From Lachnocurva sp029100405 (GTDB lineage: Bacteria; Bacillota; Clostridia; Lachnospirales; Lachnospiraceae), in assembly GCA_046263755.1 (NCBI GenBank), contig JBJYZC010000001.1, forward strand, positions 124,001 through 188,000: DNA of 64,000 nucleotides. Direction: 5' to 3'. Shown one piece after another: positions 8,067 through 17,641 of the stretch. The first letter of the stretch is position 1. Each line of letters starts with the position of its first letter. The notes under the pieces were generated by a model. It was given only the letters and a program-made list of their open reading frames with translations, was not told where the DNA came from and ran no database searches. Both the position numbers and the translations under genes were made by a program.

Positions 8067-10973
8067 ATGACGGAAGAAAAGACCAGAAAAACAAGCAGTG
8101 GCAGATCACGTAAGACTTCAAATACAAGAAAAAGCCAGGCTTCTTCCGCAAGAAAAACCGCTTCGAAAACCGGAAACAGAAGTCATAGCGCATCCAGCGG
8201 GCAAAAGAATCGATCCTCAGGAAGAAACAAAGTTTCGGAAAAGAAGCAGCAGGAATTTATGGTCGACATTTATCTCCTTCTTTTGTTCTTAATTTCGATC
8301 CTTCTTTTTCTTGGAAATCTGGGCCTTGGCGGTGTTTTTGGAAAAACAGTCTGCGGATTTTTCTTCGGTCTCTTTGGCCTCTTGAATTATTTATTGCCTC
8401 TGGCCCTCTGCCTGGGTGTCTTTTATTATATCTCGAATAAAAATGATGCCTATGCACTGCGAAAACTGATCTATTCCGCTCTTTTTTCCTGGTTCCTTAT
8501 GATGTTTACGGAACTTCTGGCGCATGGGGAAGAGTCTTTCTCTATTTCAGATTCTTTCCTCTACAGCAGGGAGCATCACAGCGGCGGAGGCCTTATGGGG
8601 GGGATCCTGTCTTCCTGGCTTCAGACGGCTTTCGGCCTGGTCGGTGCTTATGTTGTTGACATTATTCTTATGATTCTTTTCCTGGTTCTTATGACGGAGC
8701 GGTCCGGTGTTCGAAAACTTCAGGAAGAAAAGAGAAAGCATGATGCCAGAGTCGAGGAAAAGAGGGCATTAGGGCCGGATATCCGGATCGAAGCCCCTCG
8801 AAACAAAGAATCCGGAAAAGAATCCGGAAAAGAATTCGGAAAAGAAGAATCACAAAAAGCAAAGATTCGTCCCTTCGTCACTGCACCCGGCCGGAAAAAG
8901 CCGGACATCAAAAATGCGGAAATCATTCAAAACGAAGACAGTCCCCTTCGGAAAGATCGGCTTGCCCGTGGCGTTTCTATGAATACAGAGATTCCCGAAC
9001 AGGCTGTCACTCCCTTAAGCGGCTCCGGTCAAAGCGGCGTGGAGAATCCTGTCCGTATGGAAGTCAATTCCAAAGAAGTGGAGATCCAAAGCGTAGATCA
9101 TTATGATCTAAGATCCGGTCAAGAAGAGAAGACTGAGAAGAATGCCCCGCGCATTCACTCTGCATTTGAGCCGGATTCGGATCATGATCCTTCCATGCAG
9201 AAACTCTTAGACCGGGCAGAAGAAGACAAGAAACAACGAATCGACGAGAATCCCGGTGCACCGATAGAAGATGGCAGCCATGCGGATACTGACGAGAGAA
9301 AGCCGAATTCTCATTTATCCTCTTCTGGAATTTCGAATACAAATCTACAATCGGCCAGAGCGGAAGAAGTGCATACGAATCATAGCAATGTAAGTGAATC
9401 TGCAAGCGTTTCTTCGAAGAAAGATTCGAAAGGTTCAGCGGAAGGTTCGGCGGAAGGTTCAGCGCCTAAGCCTTATCAATTCCCGCCTGTCTCCCTCTTG
9501 AATCCGGTGAAAAGACAGAACCGGGAAAATGATTCCATTCTCCACGGCACAGCCATGAAACTGGAAGAGACCTTAAAGAATTTCGGTATCAATGTTCAGA
9601 TCACGGATATCAGCCGGGGACCGGCAGTTACCCGCTATGAGCTCCAGCCGGAAATGGGCGTCAAGGTCTCAAGAATCGTAAACCTGCAGGATGATATCAA
9701 AATGAATCTTGCAGCAACGGATATCCGGATCGAAGCCCCGATTCCCGGAAAGGCAGCCATTGGGATCGAAGTTCCAAATAAAGAGCCTTCCATGGTTCCT
9801 TTCCGTGAGATCGTTGAGACCAATGACTTCCAGACGGCAAAATCTAAGATCTCCTTTGCCGTCGGACGAGACATTGCCGGCAAGGTCGTCATTTCCGATA
9901 TCGCAAAAATGCCCCATCTTCTGATTGCGGGTGCAACCGGATCCGGTAAATCGGTCTGCATTAATACCATTATTATGAGTATTCTTTATCGGGCGACTCC
10001 GGATGAAGTAAAATTCATTATGATCGATCCCAAGGTCGTTGAGCTTTCCGTTTATAATGGGATCCCCCATCTTCTGATCCCGGTCGTGACCGATCCGAAG
10101 AAGGCGTCTGCTGCCCTGCAGTGGGCCGTCAATGAAATGACCCTTCGCTATAAAAAATTTGCGGAATCACATGTCCGGGATATGAAGGGATATAATAGTA
10201 AGATCCACGACGGTCAGATCACGATCTATAATGAAAACGGCGAAGAAGAAAGCCTTCCCGCTCAGAAGATGCCTCAGCTTGTTGTGATCGTGGATGAGCT
10301 TGCCGACCTTATGATGGTCGCATCGAAAGAAGTGGAAGAGTCCATCTGCCGCCTGGCCCAGCTGGCCAGAGCCGCAGGGATTCATCTGATCATTGCAACA
10401 CAGAGACCTTCTGTAAATGTCATCACCGGACTCATCAAGGCCAATATGCCGAGCCGGATCGCTTTTGCTGTTACATCCGGTGTTGATTCCAGAACCATTC
10501 TGGATATGACCGGCGCCGAAAAGCTTCTGGGAAAGGGCGATATGCTCTATTATCCGCAGGGAATGTCCAAGCCCATTCGGGTTCAGGGCTGTTTTGTCTC
10601 CGATGAAGAAGTCGGCAAGGTCGTGCATTTCTTAAAGAGTAATAATGAGAGCAGCGGTTATGATGCCGCCATTCAGGAAGAGATGCAGAAAGCAGAAACT
10701 GACGGCTATCAGTCGATCGACGGAAACGGCGGCGGCTTTACCAATGACCGGGATGAATACTTTGAAGATGCGGCAAGGCTTGTAATCGAGAAGGAGAAGG
10801 GCTCGATCGGCATGCTGCAGCGGAATTTCAAGATCGGTTTCAACCGTGCCGCACGAATTATGGATCAGCTGGAAGACTTCGGCGTGGTCGGTCCCGAAGA
10901 GGGGACTAAGCCCAGAAGGATTCTGTTGACAATAGAAGCATTTGATCAAAAGTTGACAGAGGAAGCCTCCTGA
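8067..10973 (+). CDS. ftsK: DNA translocase FtsK/SpoIIIE
   Basis: 968 residues. A Ser/Arg/Lys-rich N-terminus (1-60) precedes four or five membrane segments (~65-215). Next is a long charged, low-complexity linker (~215-480), then the motor: Walker A GATGSGKS near residue 621 and Walker B VVIVDELADL near 738. The C-terminal gamma winged helix (IGMLQRNFKIGFNRAARIMDQLE) reads KOPS/SRS-type sequences. It pumps DNA at the division or sporulation septum. The linker is longer than in B. subtilis SpoIIIE (about 790 residues in total) and contains two in-frame 12-bp tandem repeats, which suggests it is a length-variable spacer. Confidence 0.95.
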   Translation: MTEEKTRKTSSGRSRKTSNTRKSQASSARKTASKTGNRSHSASSGQKNRSSGRNKVSEKKQQEFMVDIYLLLLFLISILLFLGNLGLGGVFGKTVCGFFFGLFGLLNYLLPLALCLGVFYYISNKNDAYALRKLIYSALFSWFLMMFTELLAHGEESFSISDSFLYSREHHSGGGLMGGILSSWLQTAFGLVGAYVVDIILMILFLVLMTERSGVRKLQEEKRKHDARVEEKRALGPDIRIEAPRNKESGKESGKEFGKEESQKAKIRPFVTAPGRKKPDIKNAEIIQNEDSPLRKDRLARGVSMNTEIPEQAVTPLSGSGQSGVENPVRMEVNSKEVEIQSVDHYDLRSGQEEKTEKNAPRIHSAFEPDSDHDPSMQKLLDRAEEDKKQRIDENPGAPIEDGSHADTDERKPNSHLSSSGISNTNLQSARAEEVHTNHSNVSESASVSSKKDSKGSAEGSAEGSAPKPYQFPPVSLLNPVKRQNRENDSILHGTAMKLEETLKNFGINVQITDISRGPAVTRYELQPEMGVKVSRIVNLQDDIKMNLAATDIRIEAPIPGKAAIGIEVPNKEPSMVPFREIVETNDFQTAKSKISFAVGRDIAGKVVISDIAKMPHLLIAGATGSGKSVCINTIIMSILYRATPDEVKFIMIDPKVVELSVYNGIPHLLIPVVTDPKKASAALQWAVNEMTLRYKKFAESHVRDMKGYNSKIHDGQITIYNENGEEESLPAQKMPQLVVIVDELADLMMVASKEVEESICRLAQLARAAGIHLIIATQRPSVNVITGLIKANMPSRIAFAVTSGVDSRTILDMTGAEKLLGKGDMLYYPQGMSKPIRVQGCFVSDEEVGKVVHFLKSNNESSGYDAAIQEEMQKAETDGYQSIDGNGGGFTNDRDEYFEDAARLVIEKEKGSIGMLQRNFKIGFNRAARIMDQLEDFGVVGPEEGTKPRRILLTIEAFDQKLTEEAS
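8808..8843 (+). repeat. 12-bp tandem repeat x3 in ftsK linker
   Basis: Three units of GAATCCGGAAAA (last with one change) code for ESGK-ESGK-EFGK. It is in frame, so copy number could vary without breaking the gene. Confidence 0.85.
9432..9464 (+). repeat. 12-bp tandem repeat in ftsK linker
   Basis: Two full units and one partial unit of GGTTCAGCGGAA code for GSAE-GSAE-GSA near residue 457, close to where the linker meets the motor. Confidence 0.85.
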
Positions 10974-11097
10974 ATCAGAAAAAAAACAGATCTCCGCAAA
11001 TCAGAGATTCATGCTATGATTCAGTGGACTTCAAAGGCAGAAAGCTTCGGATTTCTGATCCGGGCCTTCACAGGGAAAAGAGAAAGAGGAGAGAACG

Positions 11098-12768
11098 ATG
11101 AAAACAGATATTGAAATCGCACAGGAAACAAAAATGGAACCCATCTGGAAGGTTGCCGAAAGCCTTGGCATGACCATGGATGACCTGGATCTCTATGGCA
11201 AATATAAGGCCAAGCTGTCCGAGGATTTCTTAAAGAAGATTGAGGGCCGGCCGGATGGAAAGCTGGTTCTGGTCACTGCCATCAACCCGACTCCTGCCGG
11301 AGAGGGCAAGACAACGACATCCATCGGTCTCGGCGAAGCTTTCTATAAGCTCGGAAAGAAGGCTGTTCTTGCCTTAAGAGAACCTTCCCTCGGACCCTGC
11401 TTCGGCATCAAGGGCGGTGCAGCCGGCGGCGGCTATGCCCAGGTGGTTCCCATGGAAGATCTGAACCTCCATTTTACAGGAGACTTCCACGCCATCACCT
11501 CTGCCAATAACCTCCTTTCCGCCATGCTTGACAACCATATCCAGCAAGGCAATGCCCTTGGCATTGATCCCCGCCGGGTCGTCTGGAAACGCTGCATGGA
11601 TATGAATGACCGTGTGCTTCGTAATATCGTTGTCGGCCTGGGTGCAAAGGCGGACGGGATGGTCCGGGAAGATCATTTCCAGATCACCGTCGCATCCGAA
11701 ATCATGGCCATTCTCTGTCTGGCCGATGATCTCCATGATCTGAAGGAACGTCTGTCCAGGATCATCGTTGCCTATAATTTCCAGGGCGAGCCGGTCACCG
11801 CAAAGGATCTTCATGCCGTCGGTGCAATGGCAGCCTTACTGAAAGATGCAATTCGCCCCAATCTGATTCAGACCCTGGAGCATACCCCTGCCATTGTACA
11901 TGGCGGACCTTTTGCAAATATAGCCCATGGCTGTAATAGTGTAAAAGCGACCAGGGCGGCCTTAAAGCTTGGTGACATTGCGATCACGGAAGCCGGATTC
12001 GGCGCAGATCTCGGAGCTGAAAAGTTCTTCGATATTAAGTGCCGGATGGCAGGTTTCAAACCCGATTGTGCTGTACTGGTTGCAACTGTGCGTTCTCTGA
12101 AATATAACGGAGGAGTTCCCAAGGATCAGCTGACAGCCCCCAATATGGAAGCTTTGAAAAAAGGCATTGTAAACCTGGAAAAGCACATTGAGAATCTTCA
12201 GAAATTCGGAGTTCCTGTTGTTGTAACATTGAATTCCTTTATTACGGATACAGACGAGGAAACTGCTTTCGTTGAAAACTTCTGCCGGGAAAGGAATTGT
12301 GAATTCGCTCTGAGCCGGGTTTGGGAGAAAGGCGGAGAAGGCGGTATCGATCTGGCCAGGAAAGTTTTAAAGACTCTGGAAGAGAAGGAGAGCCACTTTG
12401 CTCCGATCTACACAAGTGACCTTCCTCTGGACGATAAGATCCGGACCATCGCGAGGGAAATCTACGGAGCAAAAGATGTAGAATTCTCAAAGCCTGCAGC
12501 AAGAGAGATCCGGCATCTCACAGAGCTTGGTATGGGGTCCTGCCCGGTCTGCATTGCAAAGACTCAGTATTCCCTGTCGGATGATCCGAAACTTCTGGGA
12601 CGCCCCGAGGGCTTCACCCTTCACGTAAGAGAGATCTATCCTTCCGCAGGAGCAGGCTTTGTCGTTGCCGTAACCGGTAATATCATGACGATGCCCGGCC
12701 TTCCCAAGGTTCCGGCAGCCAACAATATTGATGTCACAGACGACGGCAGGATCACAGGACTGTTTTAA
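11098..12768 (+). CDS. fhs: Formate--tetrahydrofolate ligase
   Basis: 556 residues, normal family length. It makes 10-formyl-THF from formate, ATP and THF. The P-loop-like motif PTPAGEGKTT is at ~57-66, and the family signatures GIKGGAAGGGYAQV and FANIAHGCNS are intact. GAGGAGAG lies a few bases before the ATG. folD follows after a short gap, forming a one-carbon pair. A TGC-TATGAT extended -10 (11012-11020) is a weak promoter candidate. The gene fits acetogenic or purinogenic anaerobes; no other Wood-Ljungdahl genes are in the window. Confidence 0.96.
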   Translation: MKTDIEIAQETKMEPIWKVAESLGMTMDDLDLYGKYKAKLSEDFLKKIEGRPDGKLVLVTAINPTPAGEGKTTTSIGLGEAFYKLGKKAVLALREPSLGPCFGIKGGAAGGGYAQVVPMEDLNLHFTGDFHAITSANNLLSAMLDNHIQQGNALGIDPRRVVWKRCMDMNDRVLRNIVVGLGAKADGMVREDHFQITVASEIMAILCLADDLHDLKERLSRIIVAYNFQGEPVTAKDLHAVGAMAALLKDAIRPNLIQTLEHTPAIVHGGPFANIAHGCNSVKATRAALKLGDIAITEAGFGADLGAEKFFDIKCRMAGFKPDCAVLVATVRSLKYNGGVPKDQLTAPNMEALKKGIVNLEKHIENLQKFGVPVVVTLNSFITDTDEETAFVENFCRERNCEFALSRVWEKGGEGGIDLARKVLKTLEEKESHFAPIYTSDLPLDDKIRTIAREIYGAKDVEFSKPAAREIRHLTELGMGSCPVCIAKTQYSLSDDPKLLGRPEGFTLHVREIYPSAGAGFVVAVTGNIMTMPGLPKVPAANNIDVTDDGRITGLF

Positions 12769-12804
12769 AGAAAACCGATGGCAGATAAAAAGGAAGACCA
12801 AATC

Positions 12805-13683
12805 ATGAATAGGATCCTGGAACAATATCAAGATAAATTGATCGACGGTAAAAAAATCTCATTGGAGATCAAGGAAGAAGTAAGAGAAGAGGTCCTGTCT
12901 CTGAAGGAAAAGGGACAGGATGTCACTCTTGCTGTCATTCTGGTTGGTGAAGATCCGGCTTCGAAAGTCTATGTCCGAAACAAGGAAAAAGCCTGTGAAT
13001 TCACCGGTATCCGCCCCCTGACTTTTCATCTTCCGACCGATACGAAAGAGGAAGAGTTGATAAAACTCGTTCTTGATCTCAATCAGAGAAAGGATGTGAA
13101 CGGCATCCTGATCCAGCTTCCTCTGCCAAAACAGATCCGAGAGGATTTGGTCTTAAATCTGATCGATCCCAAAAAGGATGTCGATGGCTTTCTCCCGGTC
13201 AGTGTCGGCAATCTCTCCATCGGCCGTCCGGGCTTTCTTTCCTGTACGCCTCAGGGTATGATAGAACTTCTGAAGCGTTCACAAATTCCGATCGATGGAA
13301 AACACGCTGTCATCGTCGGACGTTCTAATATCGTTGGAAAGCCGATGGCCATGATGCTTCTTCGGGAGAATGCAACGGTGACCATATGCCACTCTCATAC
13401 AAAGGATTTAAGAGAGATGACCCGGCAGGCGGACATCCTTGTCGCAGCCATAGGAAAAGCGAAATTCTTCCATAAAGAGGATGTGAAAGAGGGTGCTGTC
13501 GTTCTCGACGTTGGTATGAATCGCGATGAAAACGGGAAGCTATGCGGCGACTGCGACACCGAGGATCTTCTTCCTGTTGTATCCAAAATCACACCGGTAC
13601 CGGGCGGAGTCGGTCCCATGACCATTGCCATGCTGATGCGTAACTGTCTGTATTCCTTAAGTCTTGAAGAGGATTTGATATAG
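12805..13683 (+). CDS. folD: Bifunctional methylenetetrahydrofolate dehydrogenase / methenyl-THF cyclohydrolase
   Basis: 292 residues. Substrate-site lysine in the YVRNKEKAC region (family YxxxK), the VDG motif of the cyclohydrolase site (KDVDGF), and the NADP Rossmann motif GRSNIVGKPMA. It ends with PVPGGVGPMT, a strong family signature. ATG 12805 follows AAGGAAG; an upstream in-frame ATG at 12778 has no ribosome site. It interconverts methylene-, methenyl- and formyl-THF and works with fhs just upstream. Confidence 0.94.
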   Translation: MNRILEQYQDKLIDGKKISLEIKEEVREEVLSLKEKGQDVTLAVILVGEDPASKVYVRNKEKACEFTGIRPLTFHLPTDTKEEELIKLVLDLNQRKDVNGILIQLPLPKQIREDLVLNLIDPKKDVDGFLPVSVGNLSIGRPGFLSCTPQGMIELLKRSQIPIDGKHAVIVGRSNIVGKPMAMMLLRENATVTICHSHTKDLREMTRQADILVAAIGKAKFFHKEDVKEGAVVLDVGMNRDENGKLCGDCDTEDLLPVVSKITPVPGGVGPMTIAMLMRNCLYSLSLEEDLI

Positions 13684-13686
13684 TTC

Positions 13687-14847
13687 ATGATGAAATGTAA
13701 AAACTGCGGTGGTGAGATTCCGGAGGGAAAAGTCTACTGTCCCTTCTGCGGCAGGCCGATCCAGGTCGTTCCGGATTATAATATGCTCGATGAAGATGCC
13801 TTATCTTCCATTATTCATGAAGACACCAAAGCCTGTGAAGGGACCTCGATCCCTTTGATTTCCAATGCTTCTGAATCAAAGGAGATCAGGGAAAAAGGTG
13901 CCTTTTCCAACGGGCGGGCGAAAGCTTTCTCCGTAAAAAAAAGGAAGAGAAAGATCCTGGCTTCTGCAGCTTTTTCTGCCCTTTTAATCAGCTGTGTCAG
14001 CTTTGGGCTATATTTGAACTCTTATAACTATGCGATGGCCCGTGGTCGTAAGGCCTTCCAAAAAGGAAAATTGACCCTTGCAGAAAGTGCTTTTACAGCT
14101 GCTGTGTCCAAGCGGAAAGAAAAGGACGCCGAGAGTCTCTATTATCTGGGACTTACCTATCAGAAGAAAAAGCAGAATGACCTGGCAGAGTCTGCCTTAA
14201 AGAAAGCTTTTTCCATCGATTCTGACAATGCGGATATCGTAAAAGCTCTGGTAAAACTGTATTATGATGAGAACGATTCTTCTTCCCTGCAGGCCTTAAA
14301 ATACCAGGTCAGCGATGCAAAACTTACGGATCTCATCGACCCTTATCTCTTGCCGAAAGTTGAATTTTCCTTACAGGGAGGGGACTTTTCGGATGATCAG
14401 ACCTTGCGGTTAAAGGGTAGAGGCGGTACGATCTATTACACGCTGAATGGTCAAAAACCCGGTAGGAAGAACAGTATCCGCTACACGGAGCCCATCTCGA
14501 TCACCGATGGAGAAACCAGGGTTCGGGCCGTAATCATTAATTCTGACGGCAAAAGCGGTCCGGTCAGCGAAGAGACCTATCGTATCACTTATCAGGAGCC
14601 TTCACAGCCTCAGGCGGCGCCGGATGGCGGGACCTATAATACAGAGACATTGGTTACACTCACTGCAGATGAAAACTGTAAGATCTATTATACCTGGGAC
14701 GGAAGCGATCCGACCTCTGACTCAGCGGAATATACAGAACCCATTGCGATACCGGAGGGAAATCATATTCTTTCTGTGATTGCTGTAAATCAACACAATA
14801 TGGTCAGCCGCATCTTACGGTTGAATTATGTCTATCTGTCGAATTAA
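13687..14847 (+). CDS. Zinc-ribbon / TPR / chitobiase C-terminal-like membrane protein, function unknown
   Basis: 386 residues in four parts. An N-terminal zinc ribbon (CKNCGGEIP...CPFCGRP, ~4-23) is followed by a Ser/Lys-rich linker and one hydrophobic segment (~98-115). TPR-like helices at ~135-195 carry the YYLGLTYQKKKQNDLAESALKKA pattern only in outline. Two CHB_HEX_C-type repeats fill the C-terminus (YYTLNGQKPG...YTEPI and YYTWDGSDPT...YTEPI). The topology would put the ribbon inside and the repeats outside the cell. It starts 4 bases after folD and overlaps the upstream leader of phoH. No function is assigned. Confidence 0.8.
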   Translation: MMKCKNCGGEIPEGKVYCPFCGRPIQVVPDYNMLDEDALSSIIHEDTKACEGTSIPLISNASESKEIREKGAFSNGRAKAFSVKKRKRKILASAAFSALLISCVSFGLYLNSYNYAMARGRKAFQKGKLTLAESAFTAAVSKRKEKDAESLYYLGLTYQKKKQNDLAESALKKAFSIDSDNADIVKALVKLYYDENDSSSLQALKYQVSDAKLTDLIDPYLLPKVEFSLQGGDFSDDQTLRLKGRGGTIYYTLNGQKPGRKNSIRYTEPISITDGETRVRAVIINSDGKSGPVSEETYRITYQEPSQPQAAPDGGTYNTETLVTLTADENCKIYYTWDGSDPTSDSAEYTEPIAIPEGNHILSVIAVNQHNMVSRILRLNYVYLSN

Positions 14848-14875
14848 GATAGGACAAGGGAGATGGATAAAAGAG

Positions 14876-15850
14876 ATGAAAATTGAAAAGACCATGTCTA
14901 TCCCAAAAGAGCATTTAAGTAATCTCTTCGGGGAATTGGATCGAAATATCAAAAGGATCGAAGGTACCCTCCATGTTGATGTCATTTACCGGGGCGATGA
15001 AGTTCATATTTCAGGAGAGCCGAATTGTGTCAATGCAGCAGAGAAGGTGTTGACCCAGCTCCTTCGAATCTCTATGACACATGCAGAGATCACGGCGCAA
15101 AATGTAGACTATGCCTTAAGTCTGACAGAAAAAGAGCTGACTGCCTTTGCCGATGCAGCAGTATCCGTGGATGATCTGATCTGTCACACCATTACAGGAA
15201 AACCCGTAAAGCCAAAGACTTTAGGGCAGAAGAAGTATGTGGATGCCATCAAAAATCATATGATCGTTTTCGGAAGCGGCCCTGCCGGAACCGGTAAGAC
15301 CTATCTTGCCATTGCCATGGCGGTTACTGCCTTCCAAAAAGAGGAAGTGCAGAGAATCATCCTGACCCGGCCTGCGATCGAGGCAGGAGAGAAGCTGGGT
15401 TTTTTGCCGGGAGATCTCCAGCAGAAAATTGATCCTTACCTCCGCCCGCTTTATGATGCTCTTTACCAGATCATGGGACAGGAAAGTTTTCAGCGAAATA
15501 TGGAAAAAGGCCTGATCGAAGTTGCGCCTCTTGCCTATATGCGTGGCCGAACCCTGGACAATTCCTTTATTATCCTGGATGAGGCACAGAATACGACACC
15601 CGCACAAATGAAGATGTTTCTGACCAGGATCGGCTTCGGCTCCAAGGTTGTGATCACCGGTGATGCCTCTCAGAAGGATCTGGCTCCAGGGACCAAGTCC
15701 GGTCTCGATGTTGCAAGACGTGTTTTGGGGAAGGTCAAAGAGATCGCCTTCATCGATCTGACCGGTAAGGATGTTGTCCGTCATCCTTTGGTTCAAAAGA
15801 TCGTCAATGCCTATGAGGAATATGAAAAAAAGAACGTGAAAAGGAGATAA
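14876..15850 (+). CDS. PhoH family protein (ATPase)
   Basis: 324 residues. An N-terminal KH-like region (~1-75) precedes a PhoH P-loop ATPase with Walker A GPAGTGKT near residue 138 and Walker B FIILDEAQNT. The PhoH/PhoH2 group is linked to RNA metabolism and 16S rRNA handling. It stands directly before ybeY, a very common pair in Firmicutes. ATG 14876 lies after AAGGGAG (14857-14863); an in-frame ATG at 14828 overlaps the previous gene and is less likely. Confidence 0.9.
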   Translation: MKIEKTMSIPKEHLSNLFGELDRNIKRIEGTLHVDVIYRGDEVHISGEPNCVNAAEKVLTQLLRISMTHAEITAQNVDYALSLTEKELTAFADAAVSVDDLICHTITGKPVKPKTLGQKKYVDAIKNHMIVFGSGPAGTGKTYLAIAMAVTAFQKEEVQRIILTRPAIEAGEKLGFLPGDLQQKIDPYLRPLYDALYQIMGQESFQRNMEKGLIEVAPLAYMRGRTLDNSFIILDEAQNTTPAQMKMFLTRIGFGSKVVITGDASQKDLAPGTKSGLDVARRVLGKVKEIAFIDLTGKDVVRHPLVQKIVNAYEEYEKKNVKRR

Positions 15851-15851
15851 A

Positions 15852-16364
15852 ATGACCATACGCTTTAGTGAAGAAGTTTCCGGGAATTTCCCTTTTGACC
15901 CGGAAGAAGTCGGGAAAGAGGTAATTCTCCAGGCTTTGGAAAGTGAAGGTTTTCCTTATGAAGCAGAAGTGGATCTCACACTGACAAACGATGCTATGAT
16001 CCATGAATTGAACGAACAGTTCCGGAAGATCGATGCAGCCACGGATGTGCTTTCCTTTCCTCTGATCGAATATCCTTCGGCCGGTGATTTCTCGAAGTTG
16101 GAAGAGGACCCGGATGCTTTTTCACCGGAATCCGGCGAAGCCATGCTGGGCGATATCGTGATCTCCGTTGAGCATGTCCATCGGCAGGCCGAAGAATACG
16201 GGCACTCTCTGAAGAGAGAATATGCATTTTTGATCTGCCACAGCATGCTTCATCTTATGGGTTTCGATCATATCGAAGAAAAAGATCGGATCCGGATGGA
16301 AGAGGAGCAGAGAAAAATCATGGCGGATCTGAATATTCTGCGGTCAGAGGAAGCCGAAGACTGA
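15852..16364 (+). CDS. ybeY: Endoribonuclease YbeY (16S rRNA maturation)
   Basis: 170 residues. The zinc motif H-x3-H-x5-H is seen in CHSMLHLMGFDH near residue 127. The upstream TDVLSFPL motif is also conserved. The metalloenzyme matures the 3' end of 16S rRNA and takes part in ribosome quality control. The AAGGAG ribosome site spans the phoH stop, so the pair is translationally close. Confidence 0.95.
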   Translation: MTIRFSEEVSGNFPFDPEEVGKEVILQALESEGFPYEAEVDLTLTNDAMIHELNEQFRKIDAATDVLSFPLIEYPSAGDFSKLEEDPDAFSPESGEAMLGDIVISVEHVHRQAEEYGHSLKREYAFLICHSMLHLMGFDHIEEKDRIRMEEEQRKIMADLNILRSEEAED

Positions 16365-16413
16365 CAAGTAAGATCTGATACTGATATAAGAGTCATCTAT
16401 ATGAGGGAAAATT

Positions 16414-17583
16414 ATGACAGAAAATAAGAAGGGCAGAAGGGATGCTGCCAAGAAATCGAATCCAAAGAAAAGCGGACAGGGACCTTTGATCGTCCTGACC
16501 CTTTTAGCAGTCATTATTATTGTTGCAGCAATTGCCCTGCTTCTTCCCGGTAAAAAGCCTAGTAGAGGGAAGACCGTCGAAAAGAAAGCAAAGACAAGAG
16601 TTACAGAAGAAAAGAAAGCGGAAGAAAAGCCGCAAGTGATCACAAGTATTCTGACCGGTCTTCCTGTATCTGCAGAACAAAGAAATACCCGGCCGCTTGC
16701 CATTATGATCGAGAATACCAAGGTGACGCAGCCGCAATATGGTACATTAAAAACCGCTGTGATCTATGAGGCACCTGCGGAAGGCGGTATCACCCGCATG
16801 ATGGGGATCTTTGAAGATTATGCCGGATTTGACAGACTGGGAAATGTCAGATCCTGCCGTCCCTATTTCGTTCAGATGGCCGCAGAATACCAGGCCGTCT
16901 ATGTGCATTTCGGGCAAAGCATTCAAGGTCAGGAAGAACTGGATAAGGGCTATGTGGATGAATTAAACGGTCTGTCTTCGATTGGAGGGACTGTCTTCTT
17001 CCGGTCCAGTGACCGGAAGGCACCACACAATGCCTATACATCCACGAATGGTCTTTTAGCCGGTATGCAGCAGAAGAACTTTGCTACGACCTATCAGGCA
17101 GACGAACATCAGCATTTTCAATTTGCATCGCCTGACCAGCCAAATGTTCCTGCCGGCGATGACTGTGCCGCAGTTCAGCTTTACTTTTATGACAATAAGC
17201 CTTATTTTGTTTATGATGCAGCCACAGGACTATACAATCGTTTTGAGTTCGGTGCTCCCCAAATAGATGCAGCAGCCAATAATGCCCAGCTCACTGCCAC
17301 TAATATTATTCTCCAGTTTACGCCGTCTTCTTACTATGATGAGGAACACTATCGTATGAAGATCGATCTGATCGGAAGCGGCACGGGAAAGTTCCTGACG
17401 CGTGGTAAGATCGAAGACATTACCTGGAAAAAGGACAGTGAAACCGGCATCACTCATTATTATGACGGATCCGGTAAGGAGATCGTCTTGAATCCGGGAC
17501 GGACCTGGATCAGTATTATCGAAAAGAATGCAGAGGGGAAAAATACCTTTTACAAGACGCTGGATGAATTTAATAATCGATGA
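16414..17583 (+). CDS. DUF3048 (YerB-like) membrane-anchored protein
   Basis: 389 residues. A basic N-terminus and one hydrophobic segment (~27-48) suggest a signal anchor; no lipobox cysteine is seen. A Lys/Glu-rich linker precedes the DUF3048 domain (RPLAIMIENTKVTQPQYG; GGITRMMGIFEDY; GNVRSCRPYFV). The C-terminal half has FTPSSYYDEEHY and the EIVLNPGRTWISI strand. B. subtilis YerB is the known relative; its biochemical role is not established. It follows ybeY by 49 bases. Confidence 0.85.
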   Translation: MTENKKGRRDAAKKSNPKKSGQGPLIVLTLLAVIIIVAAIALLLPGKKPSRGKTVEKKAKTRVTEEKKAEEKPQVITSILTGLPVSAEQRNTRPLAIMIENTKVTQPQYGTLKTAVIYEAPAEGGITRMMGIFEDYAGFDRLGNVRSCRPYFVQMAAEYQAVYVHFGQSIQGQEELDKGYVDELNGLSSIGGTVFFRSSDRKAPHNAYTSTNGLLAGMQQKNFATTYQADEHQHFQFASPDQPNVPAGDDCAAVQLYFYDNKPYFVYDAATGLYNRFEFGAPQIDAAANNAQLTATNIILQFTPSSYYDEEHYRMKIDLIGSGTGKFLTRGKIEDITWKKDSETGITHYYDGSGKEIVLNPGRTWISIIEKNAEGKNTFYKTLDEFNNR

Positions 17584-17641
17584 GTTATGACTCACTAACC
17601 AGGTCAAACGACAAACAGATGGAATGAGACAAGAGAAGATC

